From Adenophora triphylla var. japonica (lineage: Eukaryota; Streptophyta; Magnoliopsida; Asterales; Campanulaceae): a stretch of 64,000 nt of DNA. Positions within the stretch are counted from its first letter, which is position 1; every line of letters begins with the position of its first letter. The position numbers and the translations under genes were made by a program. Below the pieces are notes generated by a model, which was given only the letters and a program-made list of their open reading frames with translations, had not been told where the DNA came from and searched no databases. Shown here piece after piece: positions 44,045 through 56,260 of this stretch. Where the stretch lies: contig JAFEMH010002083.1 of NCBI GenBank assembly GCA_022495995.1, positions 310,001 to 374,000 on the forward strand. The letters are read 5' to 3'.

Positions 44045-45760
44045 ATGTTTGCACCCTCCAATGTGTCCGCCGCCGGCAAGAGTCCCGCTGTTGCTCCGAC
44101 ATCAGGAGGTAGAACCAGTTTGCTGCCGCCACCTCCTCAGACTGGACCTCAGCAAACTCAACCTACGAAGACTCCACAAAAGGGAGCGACCTCTTCCAAT
44201 GTAGATGTTGACATCCAGAGTATCCTCACCAGGTTGAATCAAAGGTTGGACCAGCAAGACAACCAAAGGTGCCGACCAATTCCATGATTAAGATGCGAGA
44301 AGATCAACGGCTCATCGCATCTCGGCTTGACAACATATCACCCATTGCGTGCGAGGATCCTCAACTTCGACAACACCGAAGGATCCACACTTCAGAGTGA
44401 ATTTATCCCAATGGGTAGTCCGCCTCAAACTCAACAGTTGTCATCCTTAATGACGTCAACACCTTTGCACGGGGACACCATATTGACGCCACCTTCCTCG
44501 GGATTTACTCCTAGCTCATCCCATTCATTGACAACACTCTTTGTCACAACTACTACGGACAACTCGGTTTGCTAAATAATCTTTTCAATAATAATAATTT
44601 CAATCGTATTCCTATGGTGACCCTTTTGCGGGAAACCCACTAGCCAAGCGGATGCGGGATCTCGTAGAGCCGATAATGAACGTGCCGGGCGTAACTCCTC
44701 CAATCCAACCGGTGACTCGGAAGCTGCTACAATCAATCCCGGTTTGTCCCGAAATTGCAAATGTTGACATCCCGAAGCGTTTGAGTGTACCATCTATGAA
44801 GTTGTATGATGGTACCACGGACCCGTAAGAGCATGTTGCCCACTATCAAGAAAAGATGGACATAATCCATATTCCGCTTCAATTAGGGAGGCCTCGCTTA
44901 TGCAGGGGTTTGGATCAACCTTGTGCGGACCAGCTCTTAAATGGCTGATGAGGCAACCCCTAGGTTCAATTGGTTCATACGCCCAGCTCATCAACATGTT
45001 CTATAACCAATTCTCATGCAGTCGACAATTTGAGAGGTTGACAAGTGATCTCTACAATATGACCCAGCAGCCTAATGAAACCCTGAAGGATTATGTCCAC
45101 CGGTTCAATAAGGAAGTTCTAGAAATTCCCAATCTTGATATGTCGACAGCCACAGAAGCATTCAAAATGGGGCTAAAGAAAGATTCACAGTACTATCAAG
45201 ATTTGGTGATGACTCCTTGTAAGCGGTTGGAAGAAGTCAGGAGCAGGGCAGTGAGATTCATAAGATTGGAGGAAGATGAGCTGCGAAGATCGAAGTCCTC
45301 AACCAAGATGTCGACATATGACAATCCCGACGAAAGACCGAATCGTCCCATCGCAGAACCACCGTTCCAATCCTTATCCAAGGATTGATACTAGCAAAAT
45401 TAATTCAATAGATGGTGAGGATGAAGATAGCGATAATGTGCCTAACATTTCTGATTATTGTTTTTCTGTTGACATTTCAGGTATACTCTGTGCAATGGGC
45501 AACCTTGGGGACAAAGCCAGATGGCCAAAGAAGACGGATAAGACCACGGGGTGGCGTGACAAGTCAAAATGGTGCGCTTACCATGAAGACTTTGGACATG
45601 TTACTGAAGATTGCATCGCACTAAGAAAGGAGATCAGTTACTTGCTCTCGAAGGGACATCTCAAGGAGTTACTGGGATCCAGAAAGAAGAAGGCCGAAGT
45701 GCGGAAGTTCCTCATGAAACCGAAAGACCAGTTTCTCCCCCAGCATCAACAAAGGTGATC
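44045..45760 (+). pseudogene. Gag of element B, partly open
   Basis: ATG at 44,045. A Pro-rich N-terminus (80 codons) is followed by a frame slip, broken sequence to about 44,890, and an open gag core 44,900-45,387 (ALKWLMRQPLGSIGSYAQL; DYVHRFNKEV), which matches Retrotrans_gag. A zinc-binding block CAYHEDFGHVTEDC near 45,574-45,616 lies in another frame. Gag would form the particle and bind RNA. How many slips are real is uncertain. Confidence 0.75.
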
Positions 45761-46375
45761 AATTTCATTAGTGGAGGTTCAGAAATATGTGGTACATCCT
45801 ATTCGGCCGCAAAACGACATGCTAAAGAGTCAAAAGAGGAGAAGCCAGAAAGACAGCCCAAGATGTCGACACCCTGCCAGGATCCAATCACCTTTGATGA
45901 AAGTGATCGAGATAACTTGCTGGAACCCCACCACGACGGTCTAGTTATTTCCTTGCAGATCGCCAACTGTACAATGCGGCGTATCCTGGTTGATGGGGGT
46001 AGCTCTGTCAATCTTATTATGTTGGGTACCCTTAAGGAAATGAACATCCCAGAATCAGAGATCGTTAAGAAGTCTTCAGTACTCGTAGGCTTCAGTGGTG
46101 AGGTCAAAGAAACAGTGGGGGAGATAAAGCTTCCAATATACTCAAAGGGTCTCAACACCATGGAACGGTTCTGCGTAATTGATTGTGCAACATCCTATAA
46201 TGTCATCCTGGGAAGACCGTGGATTCATGGAATGAAGGCTGTACCCTCCACATACCATCAGTGTGTGAAGTTTCCAACACCTTGGGGTGTCGCTAAGATT
46301 TACAGTGATCAACAGGTGGCCAAGGAATGTTATAAAACTTCAATGAAGGCGTCGACATCTCCAAAACAAGCATAG
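45740..46375 (+). CDS. Protease of element B, ending in a candidate readthrough stop
   Basis: Retropepsin-type protease. Active-site block RILVDGGSSVNLI near 45,980-46,020 (Asp-Gly-Gly instead of Asp-Thr-Gly), followed by YNVILGRPWIHGMKAVPSTY (46,198-46,258). The frame ends TAG at 46,373-46,375 and the RT frame continues in the same phase after it, so one stop codon separates gag-pro from pol. Confidence 0.8.
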   Translation, partial: PASTKVINFISGGSEICGTSYSAAKRHAKESKEEKPERQPKMSTPCQDPITFDESDRDNLLEPHHDGLVISLQIANCTMRRILVDGGSSVNLIMLGTLKEMNIPESEIVKKSSVLVGFSGEVKETVGEIKLPIYSKGLNTMERFCVIDCATSYNVILGRPWIHGMKAVPSTYHQCVKFPTPWGVAKIYSDQQVAKECYKTSMKASTSPKQA

Positions 46376-46381
46376 CAATTA
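46373..46381 (+). promoter_or_regulatory. UAG-CAA-UUA, candidate stop-codon readthrough signal
   Basis: TAGCAATTA fits UAG-CAR-YYA, the leaky-stop context known from tobamoviruses and from the SIRE1 retroelement. It lies in frame between PR and RT. The nested copy has the same nine bases at 36,638-36,630 (minus strand). Confidence 0.6.
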
Positions 46382-47551
46382 CAGAGGAAAGTACGTGAAG
46401 TCCTGGAAGCTAGGGAAGATGATGTGAAAGAAGTATTGTTAGACCCTTCCAACCCGGACATCAAGGTACTTATTGGCACTGACATCCCATTAGATATAGA
46501 AGAGAGGCTTGTGGACCTATTAAGAAGCAGAATAAAGAGTTTTGCTTGGAAACATGATGACATGACATGCATCAGCAAAGATGTCATCACTCACAAACTT
46601 AACATAGATCCTAGCTTTAAACCAGTACACCAGAAACGTAAGAAGTTTGCAGAAACCAGAAACCAGATCATCAAGGAAGAGGTAGAGCGCTTACTCAAAG
46701 CCAACATGATACGAGAGGTCGATTACCCAAGATGGTTAACAAACGTGGTTGTGGTAGAGAAGAGGAACGGGAAATGGCGAGTTTGTGTTGACTTCACCGA
46801 CTTGAATAAAGCCTGTCCGAAAGATCCTTTCCCTTTGCCACACATAGATTCGTTAGTTGATGGCACCTCAGGACATGAGCTCCTCACATTCATGGATGCA
46901 TCCTCAGGATTTCAACAAATCCAGATGGAACCATCCGACCAAGAAGACACCGCTTTCATAACACCCACAAGTATTTATTGTTATATTGCCATGCCTTTTG
47001 GACTAAAAAATGCAGGTGCAACATATCAGAGGCTCGTCAACAAAATGTTCAAAGATCAGATTGGGGACACAATGGAAGTATACATCGACGACATGGTAGT
47101 AAAATCCAAGAAAGCCGAAGATCACATAAACAACCTATCTCAAGCCTTTGACATCTTGGATTGTTTCAATATGAAACTTAATCCAGCTAAATGCAACTTT
47201 GGAATGAAGGCCGGGAATTTTTTGGGGTATATGGTTACTAAAAGAGGCATTGAAGCTGCCCCAGAACAGATACGTGCTATTATCAACCTGTCGTCACCTC
47301 AATCTGTCAAGGACGTCCAAAGATTGACGGGAAAGATTGCTGCACTCACCAGATTCATCTCAAAATCCTCGGATCGATGCAAACCTTTCTATGATATCTT
47401 AAGGAAGAACAAGAAGTTCCAATGGGAGGACCAACATGAAGAAGCCTTTCAGGAGCTCAAAACTTACCTGTCGACACCTCCGTTATTGGCCAAACCCCAG
47501 GAGGATGAACATCTCTACATCTACCTAGCGATATCGAAGAAGGCGCCGTAA
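46376..47551 (+). CDS. Reverse transcriptase of element B
   Basis: One open frame following the TAG. RT blocks: NMIREVDYPRWLTNVVVVEK, WRVCVDFTDLNKACPKDPFP, LTFMDASSGFQQIQM, MPFGLKNAGATYQRLVN, the catalytic YIDDMVVKS at 47,081-47,107, and FLGYMVTKRGIEA. All expected Asp residues (D of FMDAS, both D of YIDD) are present, so it appears catalytically complete. The frame ends at an apparent slip near 47,550, where B lacks the CA of a CAG kept in the nested copy. Confidence 0.9.
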   Translation, partial: QLQRKVREVLEAREDDVKEVLLDPSNPDIKVLIGTDIPLDIEERLVDLLRSRIKSFAWKHDDMTCISKDVITHKLNIDPSFKPVHQKRKKFAETRNQIIKEEVERLLKANMIREVDYPRWLTNVVVVEKRNGKWRVCVDFTDLNKACPKDPFPLPHIDSLVDGTSGHELLTFMDASSGFQQIQMEPSDQEDTAFITPTSIYCYIAMPFGLKNAGATYQRLVNKMFKDQIGDTMEVYIDDMVVKSKKAEDHINNLSQAFDILDCFNMKLNPAKCNFGMKAGNFLGYMVTKRGIEAAPEQIRAIINLSSPQSVKDVQRLTGKIAALTRFISKSSDRCKPFYDILRKNKKFQWEDQHEEAFQELKTYLSTPPLLAKPQEDEHLYIYLAISKKAP

Positions 47552-48634
47552 GTGCGCCTTGGTGACGTAACAAGATGATAATCAACAACCCATCTACTAT
47601 ATAAGTAAGACACTCTTAGATGCGGAGACCAGGTATTCTCATTTACAAAAGTTAATTTTAGCTTTGATAACTGCTTCTATTAAATTAAGGCACTATTTTG
47701 AAACACATACTATAATTGTACGCACTAACTATCCTATTAAGAATGTTATGAGAAAACCAGAGATGTCAGGTCGAATGGCGAAATGGTCTGTACAATTAAG
47801 TACATATGACATCAAATATGAGCCCAGAACTGCAATAAAGTCTCAAGCCCTAGCTGATTTTGTGGCTGATTTTAGTCCAACAATGCAACAAGAAGTGGAA
47901 CTGGAAGTACAGCAACTTCAAGATGATGACATCCTGAAAATTTGGACTCTCTACACAGATGGTGCTTCTAACATGAGAGGTACAGGTCTTGGAGTTGTAC
48001 TAAAATCGCCACAAGGGGACATAATACCACAATCCATCAGTTGCAGTTTCAAGGCCACTAATAATGAAGCAGAATATGAGGCACTAATTGCAGGTTTAAC
48101 AGCAGCCCAGGACCTAGATGTCAAGCATATCCGGGTGTTTATGGATTCTTTGCTAATTGTTAACCATTACAACGGATCCTACATAGCAAAAAATGCTAAG
48201 ATGACGACATATTTGGAAATCGTAAAAATTCTTTCGGCCAAATTCAAGTCATTTTCCTTGGAGCAAATCCCACGAGAAGAAAATTCTCAAGCAGATGCCC
48301 TGGCAAACTTGGGTTCAGCCTTCAAGAGCATTACGCAGACAAGTATCCCAATTGTGCATATTGACATCCCAGCAATTGATCATCTTGAGATGTTCGCTCT
48401 AGATGTCGACGTACCCTCATCTCCAGCATCAACCTCTTGGACAGCTCCTATTATCAAGTATCTTTTAGATGATACGATCCCAGCCGAAGAGAAAAATGCT
48501 AGAGCCTTCAGGGTAAGAGTATCTAAGTATTTACTTATTGATAACCTCTTGTTTAGAAAATCTGCTGCAGGTCACTACTTAAGATGTCTAGAAGCAGATA
48601 GAGCCCATCAGGTTCTCAAGGAGCTGCACGAAGG
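47552..48634 (+). CDS. RNase H, archaeal-type RNase H and integrase start of element B
   Basis: After a slip and an apparent stop near 47,567, the frame is open from about 47,580. First RNase H: ISKTLLDAETRYSHLQKLI and LRHYFETHTIIVRTNYP. Second, archaeal-type RNase H: LYTDGASNMRGTGLGVVLKS (from 47,948), NNEAEYEALIAGL and VFMDSLLIVNH, giving the D-E-D residues. Dual RNase H is characteristic of Tat elements. Integrase begins near 48,580 (RCLEADRAHQVLKELHEG) and is cut at 48,634 by element C. Confidence 0.85.
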
Positions 48635-48930
48635 TGTAAGTGCTCCAATTTGAGCTTGTTAGAATTTTCGTTAGAAAATTAACGAAAGTTATAACATTTC
48701 TAACAATTCCTAACTATCCTAACATTTCTAACAAAGTGAGGGTAAAATGGGCATTGTTATTTAAGGTTAAACCTTAAAAAGAATCTCAAAAATAAAAACA
48801 AAAGAAGAAAACCAAATATAGCAATGCTGGAAACATAAACTGGCTGCCTAATTTGAATTTCAAAAAGAAATATTCTTCTTGTCCAAAGCTGGAGCTGCAT
48901 TTAATGAACAGTGCACGCCTACTGGATCCA

Positions 48931-48972
48931 TCCGCGAGGATAAGAATGTAAAATTCAGAGGGCTATAAATTG
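48931..48972 (+). promoter_or_regulatory. Sense promoter of element C
   Basis: TCCGCGAGGA (48,931-48,940) and TATAAAT (48,964-48,970), with the same GAGGGCT/AGCCCTC arms around the TATA box as in A. Confidence 0.6.
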
Positions 48973-49272
48973 AGCCCTCCAGTCACAAAAATAAGGAGGA
49001 AGAACACATTTTGCACCGAACCTCTGGCGAAATATAGAGAGAAAACAGTGAGAATTCACAAGAATTGTCACCTTTTTCTCTCCAATCTTTCCCAACTCAT
49101 ACTCATCCACTCACTCTCATATTAAAGCCCTAAACACTCATACACTCAAGCCAAACACTCAAGAACACAAGGAAGATTGGTAAACCCTCCTCTTCCTAAC
49201 CCTAAATCTCAACCATGCATGCATCTTCAAACTACAAAATGTAGTTCTTTCATCTTCTTGCTCTAGATCTAA

Positions 49273-49311
49273 GAAGATCACCATGGAAGACCATCTCCAT
49301 GGATGATCTTC
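49273..49311 (+). other. R hairpin of element C
   Basis: Both arms are as in A; the loop between them differs (AGACCATC instead of AGTTCATC). Confidence 0.6.
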
Positions 49312-50384
49312 TACAAAGATCAACATTATTTTCAAAGCTTTTCTTTCTTTCTTGCAAAGAAAACTCATTTTCAAAACCCTAAAAAAACCATTTTCAAGCA
49401 CTAAATCTTGATTTCAAAGGGTAAAATCCCCCTCCCCAAGCAAATGAAATGCTTAGTCCTAATGTACTTAAGGATGGTTTGGTATAGTTGATTCACCACT
49501 AAAATGTCTAGTGATCACTAACCAAAACCTAGGGAAATGGGGACAAGCATGGATGCAAAACCCCCTTAAAATCATATTTTCTTTCTTGAGAAGTTGCTGT
49601 CCAGTAGCAATTTTCTCAGACCTCAGTCCATGGTCTTAATTTTTGGACACAGATGAACTTGAATTTGGTGTTGACTACAAAATACTTTTTGTAGCCAACA
49701 TCCAGAGCTTTCCAGACATATTTTTACCTTATTTTTTGGGTGAGTAAAACTCCTCTTTTCAAATTTTCTTTCAGAGGCTAGTTCATCAGCTTCTGGGAAT
49801 CCAGATCTCATATCTGAGGTTTCCAGAAGGTTTTGACCCCTCAAATCTTCTCCAAAATGGAAAATTCCTTCGCACAAACTTTATTTAAGGTGTCTAGAAC
49901 AACTTTCATTCTCTGAGTTTATCCAGATTATGAAGTTTTAAGACCCTTGAATCCCTTTTAAAATCAAAGGTCCACTGCCTTTTCATTCTGGCAGAAATGG
50001 CTCTCAACTTCAAAAGGTCTTTTGAGTACCAAATCTCAATCCAAAAATCTTCCAAAAATCATGGGATCAGTTTAAAGTCTTAAAAGATATCCCAATTTTT
50101 ACTTTTCTGAGTTTCAACTTATTTTGGCCAAAACACACACACACACACACACACAAATGATTTTCAGCTTGGAAGACTCGTTTACGAGGCGCGTCGGTGC
50201 ACACTAACGTCCTTCCCGACGCGTAACATGACCTCCGAACCTAAATCTCTGATCTCGGGCTTTTTCAAAGTTTTGGCCCTTCAAAATTAAAATGGCGTGG
50301 CGACTCCGTTTTTCCGGTTTTATTTGGTTTTTCAAAGAAACGCAAAAATCGAATTTTTCCCGCGAATGGCAACATCATCACAAG

Positions 50385-50403
50385 GGGCGACTCCGCCTGG
50401 GAC
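50385..50403 (+). other. Degenerate primer binding site of element C
   Basis: GGGCGACTCCGCCTGGGAC: the first T is G and one C is gained before TGGG relative to A's site. It may be mutated or misread (a CTG is involved). Confidence 0.6.
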
Positions 50404-51644
50404 TAAGCTTTTTAATAAAAATGGTATTCGGTATATTGGTGGAAACCACTAAATTTCCCGTTATCGCCTCCTAACACGAGTCGGGGATAAATTGTGGTCT
50501 AACAATCCCACGTACCGGTATCACCGTTTTCAAAAAAAAAGCTTTTGAGGGTCAAGCTTCCGTCCCGCTTTGAAAATCATTTTTGTGTGTGTGTTGATTT
50601 TTGCACAGCTTTCATGTTGTTTTGGCCGCCTGAGAAAGTCAAAATTTTGACTGTCGGAAATAAAGTCCCTAACTGTCGGAATTTTCGTGCTTATGTGCTC
50701 ATTAAAAATATCAAAAAAAAAAATTCAAAAAAAAAGGATTTTCAAAAAAAAAAAGAAAATTTTCAAAAAATCATGCATCATATTTTTAAGACACATAAAA
50801 ATTTCTATTTTACTCGTAAAAGAATATAGATCGCTTGCACACTACGCGCACGTGACCGTACACCGCACACTCACGTCCTTAACCCGGGAAATCCTTGTCG
50901 CGGTCCGTTTGGTCTTATTACGCCTCTCGGATGAGCACAGACTACCCAAACATCCCATGGAGCCTCGTGTCGACTACGCACTTGTCCGTGACACACTTTG
51001 TCCGAGACCCGGTTGGTTTTTAGTCCGGTCTCGTGTCATGCCCCGTCCGTGTATAGACCTTTCCTTTCAAGCCTTTGTCGGCATACCGACTCAATATCTT
51101 TCGGTCCCTAATCGCCGAAGTTCTCGCCGGTTTTCCGCCGCAGACTTTGACCAAGATATTGACCGGCGCCTGACTTCGGCTCGACCGGCACAAATTATAC
51201 ACCGACTCCCAAAGATTGACACCGAGTCATCAAGGATTAATGACTATTCCATGCCTAATTACGCTTAACCGACGACAAGTCAAGATCAATCGTGACGCTT
51301 ATCACCCAAATCATGCCGACTTTTGTCGAGCCCTGACATGATCTTGACTTTCGACGTCGCCTTGTCCGTAATTTACATCGAATGCTCGTTAAGACTCGAT
51401 TACCCGCCGACTTTTAGGATCGTTTTTCTTCGGCCGGTGGGACCCGCTGCCCTATAGGACCCTCGCCCGGGCCGTCCACCCCGGGAGGTCGAAATACAGG
51501 TGGAATACGAGGGGCTTATAGACGTAGTGACGGGGCCCACCGATCCAGAATCGAGTAGTTTGCGAAAAGAAGAGCAATCTTTTCCAACCGATTAGGATAA
51601 TAAAACATGTTTTAAGTAAACGTGAACAAATAATCGCATGTCGC
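50404..51644 (+). other. Leader of element C
   Basis: Colinear with A's leader, including the spaced poly-A tracts (50,705-50,770). No supported gene. Confidence 0.65.
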
Positions 51645-54600
51645 ATGAGCCTAAAGCCCAAACACCTACCCTCCTTCCATTCCTGCACATCTCGAACCTT
51701 CATGTCCTTTCCCCGCAGCCTCCGCACAAAGCTTGGTTTCTGCACCGGTCACCGTTTGATCGCTGGGAAGAGTCAAGCGCGTCATCGCCTTCGCCATTTG
51801 TTCCGACTCCGGTTTCGTAATGTCCGCATCGCCCGGTAATGATGGGGATAACGTCACTCCGCCTCCCGGACCCCTCGTACAGAGCAACAAAGGGAATCAG
51901 CTAGCGTAACGTATGAGGTTACGACAGAAGCACAGCCTAAACAAATTTATGGAGGCTATTAAGAGTCACTGCCGGCCGCCAGCCTCAATCCCGATGGCAC
52001 CTTCACCGTGGAAGAAGACGAGGATGCCAACCCCACTCTCGCCGCCCGATTACACCAGATGCCGCCACCCACCTCCTATGGTGCCACTACCGTAACCCAT
52101 GCTCCTCGATTTTCGGGTCACCAGCCTCCCAACCACGCACCACCGGATCCATGCAGCCTCGACGGCACAAATCAAATGGGGCAAAATCGCACGGAATGTC
52201 TTCTCATGGTTGGGGCTATCTCTAATGCCACAGCCTAATCGGGATCCCTCCTCGCCCGGAACCGATCAATCCGACCTCACAAAGAATAAACTACAGCTCT
52301 AATGCCGCCACAACTTGGTTCTGGGCCACGCCAGAGCCCCTCCTCGTAATGCGCACTAGTTCACCAAGCTCCTCACACAAATCCATTCCTCACTGCACTT
52401 CTATGGGTTACCAAGCCTCCATCCCTGTCATCCGAATCACCAGACCGCAAGCACTCCCTGTTACACACCTTCACCACAAGCACCACGCACTCAACAATCC
52501 GGACAAAGCAGCCTCGCACTCAAGCCTACTTACGGCCCCACTGAAATCCAAGTTATCCGGCCACATCGGGCTGCCCCCACCTACTTTGCCGCTTGAAAAT
52601 CAACAAAGAAGCCGCAAGGTTCTATCCTTTTGCTCGTGCTCCTACTCATGCTCCCTGGTAACTCACCCCCTGTGACAAGTTTTCACCTACGTCCCCTGAC
52701 CGGCCGTTCCTCCACCCGCCCGCTCCAGCTGTAGCTCCTCTCTAGCTCACCACTAGCTTGAATGCCATGGTTCCGCCACAAGACCCTCATCCGGCCCGGT
52801 TCATGGAACAACACAAGGAAATGAAAGCGCAGATCGCCGAACCGATCGCCAAGAAGTCCGCTTCCGCCTACTGCACCCTGACTCCATTGTTCCCCGCCCC
52901 ACAAATTCGTGATGCCAAATCTGGATCTCTTTGATGGGACCGCATGTCCCAAAACCCATTTGGACACATATACCTTGGCGATGAAAGCCAAAGGATGTAC
53001 CAATCGCCAGCCGGCCGACTATTTCGCCTATCCTTCAAGTCCAAAGGCCTTAAAATGGTTCTTCCGTTTGAAACCCGCCGTGGCCACATGGGACCAGATT
53101 ACCAATGCCTTCACAGAGAAATATAAGGCCAACTTGGAATGGGAAACAAATAGGGTTGACCTACAAACAACAAAGGCAAAATGGCCCCGATGAGAATGTT
53201 GGGGACTTCTACAAGCGGTGGAATCTCGAAACTCGTGAAATGGCCATCCCTCCTTCCGAAGAGGAACAACCGGACATCTTCCACCATGCTTGAAACCACA
53301 TCTCGAGAGCCTCCTCGCCACTTCCCATACTCGTACTTACGGGCCATGGTTAACTCGCAGCCTAAGTTTGAAAAGGCCTACAATCGCAACCGGCCGCCGC
53401 ACTCGCCACGTATATCGGGCTCCTCCCGCAAACACCGCCCTCGCTCCCGCTAAAGGCAAAGAGACGATTAACTATGCGGGACAGAATGTAATAACACGAC
53501 TCCTTTTGCTCCCAGAAACCGGCCGAGCCTGCATCCGCGGTCATAAATCTCGAAAACTTTGGAATGCCCCCGAATGACATCTTTAGGGACTGTGAAAGAA
53601 GGCTTGTCACGCCTTTGGAGAATTTCCAACCCGTAAATCCGAATGCTCCCGTGGATACTACAAAGTATTGTGCCTTTCATCAAGCTCACTGACATCCGAT
53701 CGACAACCGCTTTACTCGAAAAAGGCAATTCAGGCTAATAGAGCAAGGAAAGTTGGAAGGCCCCGAGGGGCCCAACACAGCCAAAAATCCGCCGCCACGG
53801 AACCATAATCGTGTGAATATGATTGAATGCGGAGAATCTTCACACGCCCAGAAGATGCCGATGAAGGTCCCCAAATACCCGTGGCCAATCTCGTCGAGGA
53901 TCCCGACCCGGATTCCCCTCGCCCTCGAGGATATCGAACGAATCAACCCATCTTGGTCTCATGTCGAGACTCCTTGCAAGAATACGAGGCCCGCTATTTT
54001 TCGGGTGAAGGGAAGGCCGATACCGAAGAACCTGGGCCGTTCCGCTCGTAACATGAAAGAACTATTTATACAAGATGGTTAGAACAATAAGAAAGATTGA
54101 GCAAGAAAGTTTCCGCGAGCACTGCATCGGGCTTATCAAAGAAAGAGGCCGAAGAGCATCCGGAGCTAGTACACTTCGCAAATTGGCTCTGGGAGAGCCC
54201 GAATATGATCCCGAGAACAATAAGAATCTAAGAGGAGGATTCCTTCTATATCCTACCCGGTGTCAAATACGTGCCACCCCCTCTCACTCTTCCCCCGCAA
54301 TTTCTCGGGAGGAGAAGCCGAGTCACAATTGCCACTTCCGGAATGGGAACATATGACAACTTTTGCGGCCGCACGCACCCATATTCCCCAACGGGTTTGA
54401 TCGACGTTCCTCTCACCGAAATCCCGTAGATGATTCCGATGACAAAGAATGATGATGATGATGACGAGAGTGAAGAGCCAACCGAGGCCCCTGATCCGAA
54501 ACAACTGAACGATCATGCCGAAATGAGCCCACGGGAGCCGTGCACAATGGTTGGTTATCAAGAAGTTTACGACGAAGAAACTTCTAAGACGAATATGAGA

Positions 54601-55640
54601 CCGAGGACATGAAGGCCATGAAGTTTCATGGATCTCGAGCACGTGGATGTCTTAGAATTCAACACCGCCTACCATGCTTGGGGGAAAGGGTTTTCGTGTG
54701 TCCGATCCAGCCGATAGTCGAAGATCCGATCGAAAGAGGAAAATTAACTCCCATCCGCCCAAATGAAAAGATAACCATGGTTAGATCAAATCCACCCCGT
54801 AACAAAGTAACACTCCTCGTCGTGGTTACCCAAGAAGAGGTCACCTTCCCCGAATGTATGTCGCCTTTCGCAGAAGTCCTAGAAACCGGCATGATACCGG
54901 ATGCGCCTCCCACGCGTAACGCTATAATCATCTCCAACTCGAGTATTACGTAAGGGAATCGTAATGGCCGCACTATACCGGGATGAGATCGAAAAGCCGC
55001 CGAGTCCCGACAATAGCGACTCTTGTTGCATGATAACTATGAGCAAGGCCGGCCACGAGAGTGAATCGGAGGACGCCCTAGCTCAGGCCATCCAAGGGGC
55101 AACAACACAACCCCAAACCCGAAAGCCTCGTGACTTGGGAAGCGCTTATAAGGGCCGCCCAGAAGGAGCCAAGCATGCCTCGCCCTCATCGTCACTAGAC
55201 TCCGTCGTAACCAATGGCCAATAGCCAAAAGGGCTCCCCATCGACCCTAGCAAAGATTGAAGAAATCCAAATAAGAGACGACCGATGAGGAAGTTAATCT
55301 GCTGACCCGATCTCGGCGCATCTTCCAAGGAAATCCCAAGGCGTATAAGAAGGCCACACGCATCAAGCACCAAAAGAAGATCGCCGCCCTACGCTAAGAC
55401 AACAAACCTGCACTCGAAAAGAGGATCCCGTGCTCACCCAGCTTGAAGCAAACACAGCCAACATTTCCCTCTCGGTCTCTACTCACTTCGCCTTATCCCC
55501 ATAAGCCGAAGCCGGAAGAAAGCCCGGCTCGCACTCTCGTGCCTATTGATGCTACTCCCGATGATGTGGTACAACCTGATTGGAAACATCCACTACGGGA
55601 ACATAATCACTTTCACGCATCTCGACCTCCCTCAATTTGG
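51645..55640 (+). pseudogene. Gag of element C, frame-broken
   Basis: ATG at 51,645 matches A's gag start. A gag core near 52,905-53,190 shows PNLDLFDGTACPKTHLDTY and the block WDQITNAFTEKYKAN, then VGDFYKRWN near 53,197; these are Retrotrans_gag features that A lacks. The rest, to about 55,640, is Pro/Ser/Arg-rich with many frame changes and short open pieces (52,909-53,193; 53,753-54,082; 54,609-54,953). Confidence 0.6.
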
Positions 55641-55689
55641 GGCCGATCATAATGAGCCTCTCTTCATCACAAACCACTGGATTTAACGA

Positions 55690-56260
55690 CGCCTCCTCGG
55701 GTCCTGGTTGATAATGGGTCCTAATGAACATTCTTCCAAAGCAAAGATCATGAGCTTGCTTGATATCAAGACTACGTACTTGAAGCCTTCTTCTCTCACA
55801 GCCAAAGCTTACGACTCAACATCCCGAGCAAACCCTGAGTTGCTACTTTAGACCTCTCGGTTTGGATGTAAATTGATACCGTGGAATTCCGTGTTATCGA
55901 CATCCCGATTACTTTCAATGCCCCGTCGGGAAGACCTTGGCCGCACCAAGTCAAAGGGGTCGCCTCAAGCCTCCACCAAGGTGTGAAATTGCCTCGAATG
56001 GGGATCTCGACGACCATTTACTAGGATTTAGTCACTTTAGAGGGCACAGATACAAAGGAATACCTATTCTCGAAATCAAACATGACGAGGAAGGTCACAT
56101 GCTAACGGGCTTCACTGGCCGAGCCTCCCAAGGCCCAAGTGTGCAACATAGATCTCGACGGCCACTGGGATAAAATCCCACCGGTCTTGAAAATGATGAG
56201 AAAAATGAGCTATCTACCCGGCCTCGGCCTGGGAAGCGCCAACAAGGAACTTTCAAACTC
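55690..56260 (+). pseudogene. Protease remnant and G-patch of element C
   Basis: RVLVDNGS is encoded near 55,698-55,721 but the frame breaks right after it. A G-patch motif (MSYLPGLGLGSAN) lies near 56,205-56,245. G-patch domains after the protease are known in Tat-type elements and bind nucleic acid. No G-patch was found in A. Confidence 0.6.

Larger units (their letters stand above)
43371..48634 (+). mobile_element. Element B: Tat-lineage Ty3/gypsy element, 3' part cut off by element C
   Basis: 5' LTR, primer site, gag, PR, RT, RNase H, archaeal-type RNase H and the start of integrase, all plus strand. Two RNase H domains mark the Tat lineage. It ends at 48,634 inside integrase where element C's LTR begins; its remainder and 3' LTR should lie beyond C, outside the window. 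Confidence 0.9.
48635..50382 (+). repeat. 5' LTR of element C
   Basis: Begins TGTAAGTGCTCC and ends CATCATCACA, 1,748 bp, colinear with A's LTR. The R hairpin is at 49,273-49,311. Confidence 0.9.

Noticed and set aside
52683..53347. Minus-strand ORFs across element C gag
   Set aside because: Shadows of the plus-strand gag, which shows Retrotrans_gag blocks in the expected order.
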